Positions 1 through 8,287 of a DNA stretch of 64,000 bases are shown piece after piece. The position numbers and the translations under genes are program-made. The number at the start of each line of letters is the position of its first letter. The first letter of the stretch is position 1. Source of the DNA: Pseudomonas marvdashtae (lineage in GTDB: Bacteria; Pseudomonadota; Gammaproteobacteria; Pseudomonadales; Pseudomonadaceae); contig NZ_JABWQX020000005.1 in assembly GCF_014268655.2 (NCBI RefSeq), forward strand, positions 1-64,000. Direction: 5' to 3'. The notes under the pieces were generated by a model. It ran no database searches and was not told the DNA's origin. It worked only from the letters and a program-made list of their open reading frames with translations.

Positions 1-107
1 TTTTGTGGCGAAAGGCTGCTGAAAGCTTGCGCGATTAGGATCGGCTCACCTACCGGCAATAGACCGGTGGCCTAAAACGAGTCTTCGTTAGCTCGTGCGG
101 CCCTTTT

Positions 108-118
108 AACAACAACAA
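108..118 (+). promoter_or_regulatory. Candidate Hfq/Crc CA motif in the citrate-transporter leader
   Basis: The leader of the citrate carrier contains AACAACAACAA, which fits the A-rich AAnAAnAA class bound by Hfq with Crc in Pseudomonas to repress catabolic and uptake genes. It abuts an ATG at 118 that opens a 26-codon reading frame ending at 198, in frame with but closed before the transporter start at 247. Carbon catabolite repression of a citrate carrier would make sense, but the motif lies about 130 nt upstream of the chosen start, so this is inference. Confidence 0.45.
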
Positions 119-246
119 TGGTGATTCTGATGTCCGCTGCTTCCCGTCCCGCTGCACCCACTCCATCCGTCCCCCTCGTGCTTTGCATTTCGCGCTGACC
201 TGTCCGGTTCGCATTTCATAGCCGCGCCACGCCTGGAGTATTTCCC

Positions 247-1554
247 ATGCTGACTTTCCTTGGCTTCGCCATGGTCATCACGTTCATGTTCCTGATCATG
301 ACCAAGCGCCTGTCCGCGCTGATCGCCCTGATCATCATCCCGATCCTGTTCGCCCTGTTCGGTGGCTTCGCGCCGAAAATCGGCCCGATGATGCTCGAAG
401 GCATCACCAAGCTCGCCCCGACCGGGGTGATGCTGATGTTCGCGATTCTCTATTTTGCCCTGATGATCGACTCCGGCCTGTTCGACCCGGCCGTGCGCAA
501 GATCCTCAAGCTGGTCAAGGGCGACCCGTTGAAAGTTTCGGTCGGTACCGCCGTCCTGGCGCTCGTCGTTTCCCTCGATGGTGACGGCGCGACCACTTAT
601 ATGATCTGCGTAGCCGCGATGCTGCCGCTCTACAGCCGCATCGGCATGAGCCCACGCATCATGGCCGGCCTGATCATCCTCGCCGGCGGCGTCATGAACA
701 TGACCCCGTGGGGTGGCCCGACCGCCCGGGCGGCCAGTGCGCTGCATGTGGATCCGTCCGACATTTTTGTGCCGATGATCCCAGCGATGCTGGCCGGCGT
801 CGTGGCGATCCTGGCGATTGCCTATATGTACGGCAAACGCGAGCGTGCCCGCCTGGGTGAATTGCACCTGGCCGGTGATGAAATGGACCACAGCGAAATC
901 AGCGTTTCGCAGTTTCCGGATGCCCGCCGTCCGAAGTTGATCTGGTTCAACGGCGCGCTGACCCTGGCCCTGATGTGCACCCTGATTGCCGGCTTGCTGC
1001 CATTGCCCGTGCTATTCATGGTGGCTTTCAGCATTGCGATGATCGTCAACTACCCATGCCTGCAACAGCAGAAAGACCGCGTCGCGGCGCACGCCGGCAG
1101 CGTGTTGGCGGTGGTCGGGCTGATTTTCGCGGCGGGGATTTTCACCGGCATCCTGACCGGCACCGGCATGGTCGATGCCATGTCCAAGAGCTTGCTGGCG
1201 GTTATTCCGGAGGTCCTCGGTCCTTACCTGGCGGTCATTACCGCGCTGGTGAGCATGCCGTTCACTTTCTTCATGTCGAACGATGCATTTTATTACGGGG
1301 TGTTACCGGTTTTGGCCGAAGCCGCCAGCCATTACGGCATCACCGCCGTCGAAATGGCCCGTGCTTCCATCGTCGGCCAGCCCGTTCACCTGCTGAGCCC
1401 GCTGGTTCCGTCGACTTACCTGCTGGTGGCGCTGGCCGGGATCGAGTTCGGCGATCACCAACGCTTCACCTTGAAGTGGGCAGTGCTGGTTTGCCTGTGC
1501 ATAATGTTCGCCGCCTTGCTGATGGGGATTTTTCCGCTGTTCAGCACTCTATAA
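247..1554 (+). CDS. CitMHS-family citrate/H+ (metal-citrate) symporter
   Basis: A 435-residue polytopic inner-membrane carrier of the CitMHS family, which takes up citrate, often complexed with a divalent metal, with protons. About 11-12 hydrophobic segments run from residue 3 to the C-terminus, and the conserved stretches SLDGDGATTYM and NMTPWGGPTARA, diagnostic of the family, sit at roughly residues 113 and 153. The length matches the family (430-450). The ATG at 247 has a GGAG at 235-238; no better upstream start is in frame because a TGA closes the frame at 198. It is followed in the same direction by the TerC gene, 79 bp away. The substrate (free citrate or Mg-citrate) cannot be told from sequence. 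A possible Hfq/Crc motif lies in its leader. Confidence 0.9.
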   Translation: MLTFLGFAMVITFMFLIMTKRLSALIALIIIPILFALFGGFAPKIGPMMLEGITKLAPTGVMLMFAILYFALMIDSGLFDPAVRKILKLVKGDPLKVSVGTAVLALVVSLDGDGATTYMICVAAMLPLYSRIGMSPRIMAGLIILAGGVMNMTPWGGPTARAASALHVDPSDIFVPMIPAMLAGVVAILAIAYMYGKRERARLGELHLAGDEMDHSEISVSQFPDARRPKLIWFNGALTLALMCTLIAGLLPLPVLFMVAFSIAMIVNYPCLQQQKDRVAAHAGSVLAVVGLIFAAGIFTGILTGTGMVDAMSKSLLAVIPEVLGPYLAVITALVSMPFTFFMSNDAFYYGVLPVLAEAASHYGITAVEMARASIVGQPVHLLSPLVPSTYLLVALAGIEFGDHQRFTLKWAVLVCLCIMFAALLMGIFPLFSTL

Positions 1555-1633
1555 AAGCATCGCCCGCTGCGGCGCCCCTGTCGGACAACCGAAGGGGCAC
1601 GGCGCGGCCTAACACTCGCTCAAAGGAACTCAC

Positions 1634-2401
1634 ATGGAATGGCTGACCAACCCGGAAATATGGGTTGCCTTCTTTACCCTGACCGCCCTGGAAATCGTCC
1701 TGGGCATCGATAACATCATCATGATCTCGATCCTGGTCAGCCGCATGCCCAAGCACATGCAGGCGCGCACCCGGATTTTCGGCCTGGCCTTGGCCATGAT
1801 CACGCGGATCCTGTTGCTGCTGTCCATTACCTGGGTCATGCGCCTGACGGCCGATCTGTTCGAAGTGTTCGGCCAGGGCATCTCCGGTCGTGACCTGATC
1901 CTGTTCTTCGGTGGCCTGTTCCTGCTGTGGAAAAGCTCCCAGGAGATGTACCACGCGCTGGAAGGTGAAGACGAAACCAACGATGAGCCTTCGGGCAAGG
2001 GCGGCAGCTTCATCTACACCATCGTCCAGATCGCGATCATCGACATCGTGTTCTCGCTGGATTCGGTGATCACCGCAGTCGGCATGGTCTCCCATGTCCC
2101 GGTGATGGTGGCGGCAATCATCGTGGCTGTGCTGGTGATGATGCTGGCGGCGGGTACTATCAGCAGCTTCATCGACAAGCATCCGTCGCTGAAGATGCTG
2201 GCGCTGTCGTTCCTGCTGGTGGTCGGTACCGTGCTGATCGCCGAGTCGTTCGAGGTGCATGTGCCAAAAGGCTACGTCTACTTCGCGATGGCGTTTTCGC
2301 TGGCGGTGGAAGCGATCAACATCAAGATGCGTATCGCCATGGCGCGCAAGCGCAAGCAACAGGATCCGGTGAAACTGCGCAAGGATTTTCCCGGTCAGTA
2401 A
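1634..2401 (+). CDS. TerC family integral membrane protein
   Basis: A 255-residue membrane protein of the TerC/YoaE/Alx superfamily. Seven or so transmembrane segments are visible, and the paired acidic motifs in membrane segments, EIVLGIDNII near residue 21 and VFSLDSVITA near 138, are the family signature. The family has been linked to tellurite resistance and to manganese export or membrane metal homeostasis; which applies here is unknown. A cytoplasmic acidic loop (EGEDETNDE, around residue 112) and a basic C-tail are seen. AAAGGAA precedes the ATG at close spacing. A strong intrinsic terminator follows 20 bp after the stop, so it may share a transcript with the citrate carrier but not with the downstream symporter. 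Confidence 0.88.
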   Translation: MEWLTNPEIWVAFFTLTALEIVLGIDNIIMISILVSRMPKHMQARTRIFGLALAMITRILLLLSITWVMRLTADLFEVFGQGISGRDLILFFGGLFLLWKSSQEMYHALEGEDETNDEPSGKGGSFIYTIVQIAIIDIVFSLDSVITAVGMVSHVPVMVAAIIVAVLVMMLAAGTISSFIDKHPSLKMLALSFLLVVGTVLIAESFEVHVPKGYVYFAMAFSLAVEAINIKMRIAMARKRKQQDPVKLRKDFPGQ

Positions 2402-2420
2402 TGGTGTAGGGCGATAAACA

Positions 2421-2445
2421 AAGGGGCTCTTGGAGCCCCTTTTTC
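2421..2445 (+). terminator. Rho-independent terminator after terC
   Basis: A perfect inverted repeat AAGGGGCTC / GAGCCCCTT with a 3-nt loop is followed by a T run. It lies 20 bp after the stop of the TerC-family gene. Confidence 0.9.
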
Positions 2446-2649
2446 ATACCTGCAGATAAGTGAGCTGTTGCGCAACATTCAAGATCCGCAACGTCCTTGC
2501 CGAAACCGTCTTATGACAGTTTTGTTTCAAACGATTCTTTAGCTGTGCAATGCTGGCGCCCGAACCGTTCGCCAACTACAGCTTAAGTACAAGTAGAACG
2601 ATGTGGCACCGTCAATTTGTCCCGTTGGGACGCTAACAGGGGGCTCCTC

Positions 2650-4308
2650 ATGCTGACCCTGCTGAATCTACTCTCCGCCGTGGCCTTGCTGATCTGGGGC
2701 ACACATATCGTCCGTACCGGCATTTTGCGGGTCTACGGCTCGAACCTGCGCCATGTCATTGGCCAGAACATGTCCAAGCGCTGGCTGGCGTTTATCGCAG
2801 GGATCATGGTCACGGCCATGGTCCAGAGCAGCAATGCCACGGCGATGCTTGTTACGTCCTTCGTCGGCCAAGGGCTGATGACGCTGACCCCTGCCCTGGC
2901 GACCATGCTCGGTGCGGATGTCGGCACCGCCTTGATGGCCCGCGTGCTTACCCTGGACCTGTCGTGGTTGTCACCGCTGCTGATTTTCCTCGGGGTGATT
3001 TTCTTTCTGTCGCGCAAGCAGACCCGCGTCGGGCAAATGGGCCGGGTCGGCATCGGCCTCGGCCTGATCATCCTGGCCCTGCAATTGATCGTCGAAGCCG
3101 CTGCGCCGATCACCCAGGCCCAGGGCGTGAAAGTGATTTTCGCCTCGCTGACCGGCGACATCCTGCTCGATGCCTTGGTCGGCGCGCTGTTCGCCATGAT
3201 TTCCTATTCCAGCCTGGCGGCCGTGTTGCTGACCGCGACACTGGCGGGCGCCGCCGTGATCAGTTTGCCAGTGGCCATCGGCCTGGTGATCGGTGCCAAC
3301 ATCGGCAGCGGCATCCTGGCCTTCCTCAGCACCAGCATGCAGAACGCCGCCGGACGCCAAGTAGCGCTGGGCAGCCTGCTGTACAAGCTGATCGGCCTGG
3401 TGCTGATCATTCCGGTGCTCGATCCACTGGTGGGCTGGCTGGACAGTCTGGATTTCAGCCCCCAGGAAACCGTCATTGGCTTCCACTTGCTCTACAACTC
3501 CGTGCGTTGCCTGGTCCTGCTGCCAAGCGTCGGACCCATGGGCAGGTTGTGTGCCTGGCTGCTGCCGGAACGTGCGGAAATCAATGGTACGGCCGCGTCT
3601 CGGCATCTGGACCCCGCCGCCCTCGCCACCCCGAGCCTGGCGCTGGCGAACGCGGCCCGGGAAACCTTGCGCATCGGCGACCTGATCGAAAACATGCTCG
3701 AAGCCATGCTCGGCGTGCTGCGTGGCGAGCAAACGGCAATCACCCAGCAAGTGCGCGGCATGAGCGACGATGTCGAAGCGCTGTGCAGCGCCATCAAGCT
3801 TTATATGGCGCAAATGCCGCGTGAGGACCTCAGCGAGCAGGACAGTCGTCGCTGGGCGGAAATCATCGAGCTTGCGATCAATCTCAAGCTGGCCAGCGAC
3901 CTCATCGAGCGCATGTTGCGCAAGGTCCAGCAACAGAAAACCTCGCAACGTCGATCTTTCTCCGAGGTGGGCCTGGAAGAACTGGCGGGGTTGCACAGCC
4001 ATCTGATCGCCAACCTGCGCCTGGGGTTGTCGGTGTTCCTCAGCGCCGACCGGGAAAGCGCTCGCCAACTGCTGCGGGAGAAACGGCGTTTTCGCGCACA
4101 GGAACGGCGAATGGCCCACGCCCATGTCAGCCGCCTGCACCGCAAGGTCGTGCAGAGTATCGAGACCAGTTCCCTGCACCTGGAGCTGATCGCCGACATG
4201 AGGCGCTTGAACTCGCTGTTCTGCGGCAGTGCCTACGTGGTGCTGGAAACCTCGGAGATCGGCGCGCTGGCCGTTGATGAAATTTCCGACATCACGCATT
4301 CGCCTTGA
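2650..4308 (+). CDS. Na/Pi cotransporter family protein with PhoU-like C-terminal domain
   Basis: A 552-residue protein of the Na/Pi cotransporter (NptA/YjbB-like) family. The N-terminal 300 residues hold two related membrane repeats with the QSSNATAMLVTS motif (about residue 58) and the second-repeat counterpart ISYSSLAAVLLTA (about 183), typical of type II sodium-phosphate carriers. The C-terminal 230 residues are helical, charged and PhoU-like. Such proteins can export or import inorganic phosphate; direction is not decidable here. A TTG 33 nt upstream (2617) keeps the frame open, but the ATG at 2650 directly follows an ACAGGGGG ribosome-binding sequence and begins the first hydrophobic segment, so I prefer it. 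The gene stands alone after a terminator. Confidence 0.87.
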   Translation: MLTLLNLLSAVALLIWGTHIVRTGILRVYGSNLRHVIGQNMSKRWLAFIAGIMVTAMVQSSNATAMLVTSFVGQGLMTLTPALATMLGADVGTALMARVLTLDLSWLSPLLIFLGVIFFLSRKQTRVGQMGRVGIGLGLIILALQLIVEAAAPITQAQGVKVIFASLTGDILLDALVGALFAMISYSSLAAVLLTATLAGAAVISLPVAIGLVIGANIGSGILAFLSTSMQNAAGRQVALGSLLYKLIGLVLIIPVLDPLVGWLDSLDFSPQETVIGFHLLYNSVRCLVLLPSVGPMGRLCAWLLPERAEINGTAASRHLDPAALATPSLALANAARETLRIGDLIENMLEAMLGVLRGEQTAITQQVRGMSDDVEALCSAIKLYMAQMPREDLSEQDSRRWAEIIELAINLKLASDLIERMLRKVQQQKTSQRRSFSEVGLEELAGLHSHLIANLRLGLSVFLSADRESARQLLREKRRFRAQERRMAHAHVSRLHRKVVQSIETSSLHLELIADMRRLNSLFCGSAYVVLETSEIGALAVDEISDITHSP

Positions 4309-4476
4309 ACGACTGGCGCCTGGGCCAGTCATTAAAAAGGGCCGGACCTCAAGCCAATCGAGCCAGACTACTCCCACGGTCATGAACACAGCGTAAACCC
4401 AAAGTGGGAACGCACCTGCTCGCGATAGGGCTGGTCCGCAATCATGGATCTTCATTCAGCCGCCAGGAAGCTCGCT

Positions 4477-5865
4477 ATGCGTTGCCTGTTACTCGCCCTG
4501 CTTTTGTTCGGTTCCCTACCCGTGGCTGCCCTGGACCGGTTCCAGGTCGAAGGCTACACATTGCCCAATGGCATGCAGCTGTTGCTCAAGCCCGGCAATG
4601 ACCGTGGACACGTGGCGATTCGGCTGGTGGTCGGCGTGGGCCTCGATGATTTCAAGTGCGCCGACAAGGAGCTGCCGCATCTGCTTGAGCATTTGCTGTT
4701 CAGCGGTGTCGACGATAGCGGCGAAGGCGGCCTGGAAGAACGCATGCAGGCGTTGGGCGGCGAATGGAACGCCTTTACCAGCAATGCCGATACCACATTC
4801 GTTATCGAGGCGCCCGCGAGCAATCAACGCAAGGTCCTGGATTTGTTGCTGGCGCTGCTGACCCGCACCCGCATCGACGACAAGGCCCTGCAAGCGGCCA
4901 AACGAGTGGTTGAACGCGAAGACGGCGGGCATTACACCCATCTCCAACGCTGGCTTGATCGCCAGGACATCGGCCACAAGGCCAGCAATCAGTTGGCCGT
5001 GGAACTGGGCTTGCGCTGCGCGGAACGGGCCGAAGTCGAGCACCTCACCCTTGCGAAAATCGAGCAGGTGCGCGAGGCCTGGTATGCCCCCAACAACATG
5101 ACGCTGATTGTCGTCGGCGACCTCGACCGTCTGCTCCCGGCCTATCTGGAGCGTACGTATGGCGAACTCGAACCGGTCGAGCCCAGCGTCCACGCACCGC
5201 TGCCGCAAATCCGCTACAGCGCGGTCACCAAACGCAACCTGATCCGCGGCCTGGTCGGCGATGGCGCCAAGCTTCACTGGTTGTTTCCAGAGCCGGTGCT
5301 GGAGCAGCAACACGACGAAACCTTCGACTTGCTCAAGGATTACCTGGACTGGGCGCTCTATCGTCAGCTGCGCCTGGCCAACAACCTGTCCTATGGCCCT
5401 TGGGCGGAACGGGAAGTGTTGGGTGGCGTCGGCTTCATGGGCCTGAACGCCGACCTGAGCCGCGAGGACCTGCCCCAGGCCGAGCAGGCGCTGGAAGCGC
5501 TGCGTACCACCTTGCTCAAGGACGGCCTGGACCCCGAGAGCTTCGTGCGGATCAAACGCGCGGCCATTGCCCATCAATCCTGGGCCGTTCAAGGCAACAG
5601 CGCACTGGCCGATTATTACTGGAGCGCCCTGGGCGACTACGAAGACGGCCGCTTCGCCAATCCAGCGGCCCGCTTGCAGGAGGTCAGCCTGGAACAAGCC
5701 AACCAGGCCCTGCGCGAGCTCCTCAAGGACCCGGGTTACTTGCGGATCGAGAAGCCGTTGGTCAGTGATGACCAACTGGTCTGGGGATTGGCCACCTTGG
5801 TGGCATTGTTACTGTTGCTGCTGGCCTGGCGACTGCGTCGCAGGGCGCGACGGAACCTGGAATGA
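4477..5865 (+). CDS. M16 (pitrilysin/insulinase) family zinc peptidase-like protein, membrane anchored
   Basis: A 462-residue protein with a signal peptide (MRCLLLALLLFGSLPVAA) and a C-terminal transmembrane segment followed by an arginine-rich tail, so it is probably a periplasm-facing inner-membrane protein. The inverted zinc motif HLLEH (HxxEH, near residue 69) and the downstream glutamate region typical of M16 enzymes are present, so catalysis is plausible. Only one full M16 pair of domains is present, as in bacterial processing-peptidase-like members. An in-frame ATG at 4444 exists, but the ATG at 4477 has AGGAAG six bases upstream and directly starts the signal sequence. Substrate unknown. 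It is followed closely by the DUF5924 gene on the same strand. Confidence 0.82.
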   Translation: MRCLLLALLLFGSLPVAALDRFQVEGYTLPNGMQLLLKPGNDRGHVAIRLVVGVGLDDFKCADKELPHLLEHLLFSGVDDSGEGGLEERMQALGGEWNAFTSNADTTFVIEAPASNQRKVLDLLLALLTRTRIDDKALQAAKRVVEREDGGHYTHLQRWLDRQDIGHKASNQLAVELGLRCAERAEVEHLTLAKIEQVREAWYAPNNMTLIVVGDLDRLLPAYLERTYGELEPVEPSVHAPLPQIRYSAVTKRNLIRGLVGDGAKLHWLFPEPVLEQQHDETFDLLKDYLDWALYRQLRLANNLSYGPWAEREVLGGVGFMGLNADLSREDLPQAEQALEALRTTLLKDGLDPESFVRIKRAAIAHQSWAVQGNSALADYYWSALGDYEDGRFANPAARLQEVSLEQANQALRELLKDPGYLRIEKPLVSDDQLVWGLATLVALLLLLLAWRLRRRARRNLE

Positions 5866-5920
5866 ATGGGCAGTGGTACTCTGTCAGCGATATTTCTACG
5901 ACTTACTGTGAAACTGCCGA

Positions 5921-6928
5921 ATGCCAAACCTGACTCATTTAATCCAGCGCATCCTCGAATTGATGAAGCGCTACCCAGGGGTCATCGCGCTCGGCGGTTT
6001 CATTTCCGGGGTCGGCAGTTTCATGCTGGTGGACCGTCAGCAAGGCCTGGCGACCTGGATCGCCATCATGATGCTGGTGAGCTGGCTCTGGCTGATGCTG
6101 GAAAACAGCCTGACCCGGCTGTTCACCAAGATTTTCAAACGGGAGATCCCCCAGCCGCTGTTGCGTTACGCCACGCAGATGATTCACCAGGAAAGCCTGT
6201 TTTTCGTCCTGCCGTTTTTCTTCATCACCACCACTTGGAACAGTAGCCAACTGCTGTTTACCGGCCTGCTCGCCGCGGCGGCGCTGGTCTCGATCATCGA
6301 TCCCCTGTACTACAAATGGCTCGCGCCCCGGCGCTGGGCCTTCCTGGCGCTGCATACGCTGACGCTGTTCGCCGCCCTGCTCACCGCGCTGCCGGTGATT
6401 CTGCACCTGACCACCGACCAGAGCTTCAAGCTGGCGCTGGGCATCGCCATGCTGTTGTCGTTCCCAAGCCTGGCCTCGATCTTTCCGATCCGCACCGTGC
6501 GCAACGCCCTGGCGATTCTGTGCATCACCTTGGGGATTGGCGCCGCCGGCTGGGTGCTGCGCTCCTGGGTGCCGCCTGCCACGCTGTGGATGACCGAAGT
6601 CGCGATCAGCACCCAGCTGGAAGACCGCACGCCGGGTGCCAGCCTGAAGGAAGTCAGCGCCGCCCAGATTCGCAGCAATGGCCTGTACGCCTACACCGCC
6701 ATCAACGCGCCGCGGGGCCTTGATGAGCGGATTTACCACGTCTGGCAATTCAACGGCAAAGAGGTGGACCGTATCGCCCTGGATATTCATGGCGGGCGCA
6801 AGGAAGGCTATCGCGCCTGGACCCACAAGCAGAACTTCCCCGGCGACCCGACGGGCAAGTGGCAAGTGCGGGTGCTGACCGAGAATGGCCAGTTGATCGG
6901 CGTGTTGCGGTTCAAGGTGATTCCTTGA
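5921..6928 (+). CDS. DUF5924/DUF2914 membrane protein
   Basis: A 335-residue protein with about six transmembrane segments in the first 210 residues (DUF5924-like) and a soluble C-terminal domain of about 110 residues that matches DUF2914 in its pattern (DERIYHVWQFNGKEVDRI, then a GKWQVRVLTENGQLIG strand pair). Function is not established. The C-terminal domain looks like a small beta fold exposed outside the membrane. It starts 55 bp after the M16 peptidase gene and is probably transcribed with it. It converges on the SpmAB-like gene, with only 10 bp between stops. Confidence 0.75.
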   Translation: MPNLTHLIQRILELMKRYPGVIALGGFISGVGSFMLVDRQQGLATWIAIMMLVSWLWLMLENSLTRLFTKIFKREIPQPLLRYATQMIHQESLFFVLPFFFITTTWNSSQLLFTGLLAAAALVSIIDPLYYKWLAPRRWAFLALHTLTLFAALLTALPVILHLTTDQSFKLALGIAMLLSFPSLASIFPIRTVRNALAILCITLGIGAAGWVLRSWVPPATLWMTEVAISTQLEDRTPGASLKEVSAAQIRSNGLYAYTAINAPRGLDERIYHVWQFNGKEVDRIALDIHGGRKEGYRAWTHKQNFPGDPTGKWQVRVLTENGQLIGVLRFKVIP

Positions 6929-6938
6929 ACCCTGCCCC

Positions 6939-8168
6939 TCAACCAAAGAACCAGTAGCAAACCCCGATCGCCGCCACCACACCGGCGAGTTCGGCGAGCA
7001 GCGCGCAGCCCACGGCGTGGCGCGCCCGCTGGATACCCACGGCGCCGAAATAGACCGCCAGCACATAGAACGTGGTTTCGGTACTGCCCTGGATGGTCGC
7101 CGCTACCAGGGCCGGGAAGCTGTCCACCCCGGACGTCTTCATGGTTTCGATCAGCATCGCCCGGGCGGCACTGCCGGAAAACGGCTTGACCATGGCGGTC
7201 GGCAGCGCATCGACGAAGCGCGTGTCCCAGCCGGCCCACTCCACCAGATGCCGGATGCCGTCCAAGCCGAAGTCCAGCGCGCCCGAGGCACGCAGCACGC
7301 CGACGGCACAGAGCATCGCCACCAGGTACGGCAGGAGGTTCTTCGCAACGTCGAACCCTTCCTTCGCGCCTTCGACAAACGCCTCATACACCTTGACCTT
7401 GCGCAGCGCGCCCACCACCAGGAACAGGATGATCAGGCCGAACAGCGTCAGGTTGCCAAGGATCGACGACAGCCCCGCCAACGCTGTGGCCGAGAGCGTC
7501 GCCAGCAACGCCATGAAGCCGCCCAGCACCAGCGCACCCGGGATCAGATAAGCCAGCACCACCGGATCCCACAGGCGCAGGCGCTGCATGAAGGCCACCG
7601 AAAGCAGCCCCACCAGCGTCGACGCGCTGGTGGCGAGCAGGATCGGCAGGAACACCAAGGTCGGGTCCGGCGCGCCTTGTTGGGCGCGGTACATGAAGAT
7701 CGTCACCGGCAGCAGTGTCAGCGACGAAGCGTTGAGGACCAGGAACAGGATCTGCGCGTTGCTGGCGATGGTCGGGCTGGGGTTGAGGTCTTGCAGCGCG
7801 CGCATGGCCTTGAGGCCGATGGGGGTGGCGGCGTTGTCCAGTCCCAGGCCGTTGGCAGCGAAATTAAGGGTGATCAGGCCAATTGCCGGATGGCCAGCGG
7901 GGACTTCCGGCATCAAACGTAAAAACAGCGGGCCGAGGGCCTTGGCCAGCCAATCGACGATGCCGGCTTTTTCCGCGATGCGCAGGAAGCCCAGCCACAG
8001 CGTCAAGGTACCAAACAGCAAGACCATGACCTCGACCGAGAGCTTGGCCATGGCGAAGATGCTTTCCACCATGGCCGCGAAAATCCCGGCGTTGCCGCCG
8101 ATCAGCCACTGCGCCATTGCCGACACGGCCGCCACGATAAAGAAGCCAAGCCACAGGCCATTGAGCAT
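6939..8168 (-). CDS. Nucleoside recognition (Gate) domain protein, SpmA-SpmB fusion type
   Basis: A 409-residue polytopic membrane protein in which the N-terminal half resembles spore maturation protein SpmA and the C-terminal half SpmB; each half carries a Gate/nucleoside-recognition domain (LNFAANGLGLDNAATPIG near residue 104; IQGSTETTFYVLAVYFG near 365). In non-sporulating Pseudomonas the role is unknown; the family is suspected to be a transporter. The ATG at 8168 begins the first hydrophobic segment. It reads in the same direction as gltP but is separated from it by a hairpin terminator. Confidence 0.85.
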   Translation of the reverse strand: MLNGLWLGFFIVAAVSAMAQWLIGGNAGIFAAMVESIFAMAKLSVEVMVLLFGTLTLWLGFLRIAEKAGIVDWLAKALGPLFLRLMPEVPAGHPAIGLITLNFAANGLGLDNAATPIGLKAMRALQDLNPSPTIASNAQILFLVLNASSLTLLPVTIFMYRAQQGAPDPTLVFLPILLATSASTLVGLLSVAFMQRLRLWDPVVLAYLIPGALVLGGFMALLATLSATALAGLSSILGNLTLFGLIILFLVVGALRKVKVYEAFVEGAKEGFDVAKNLLPYLVAMLCAVGVLRASGALDFGLDGIRHLVEWAGWDTRFVDALPTAMVKPFSGSAARAMLIETMKTSGVDSFPALVAATIQGSTETTFYVLAVYFGAVGIQRARHAVGCALLAELAGVVAAIGVCYWFFG

Positions 8169-8222
8169 CGGTAAAGTCCCCCGGAAGATGCGGCGAATGA
8201 TAGCGGGGCTGGCCGAAACGAC

Positions 8223-8246
8223 AAACCCCGGATTTCTCCGGGGTTT
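8223..8246 (-). terminator. Hairpin terminator downstream of gltP
   Basis: A 10-bp perfect inverted repeat (AAACCCCGGA / TCCGGGGTTT) around a TTTC loop sits between the gltP stop and the start of the SpmAB-like gene. Read on the minus strand the stem ends in TTT and is followed by TGTCGTTTC, a weak T tract. Confidence 0.7.
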
Positions 8247-8287
8247 GCCTGTACGTTACATACGCTTGCGATGATCCAGGAAATGAA

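Noticed and set aside
118..198. 26-codon leader frame as a gene
   Set aside because: Product has no features and no ribosome-binding site; treated only as part of a possible regulatory leader.
4311..4330. Inverted repeat GACTGGC / GCCAGTC after the Na/Pi symporter gene
   Set aside because: Short stem with no T run on the coding strand, so not called as a terminator.
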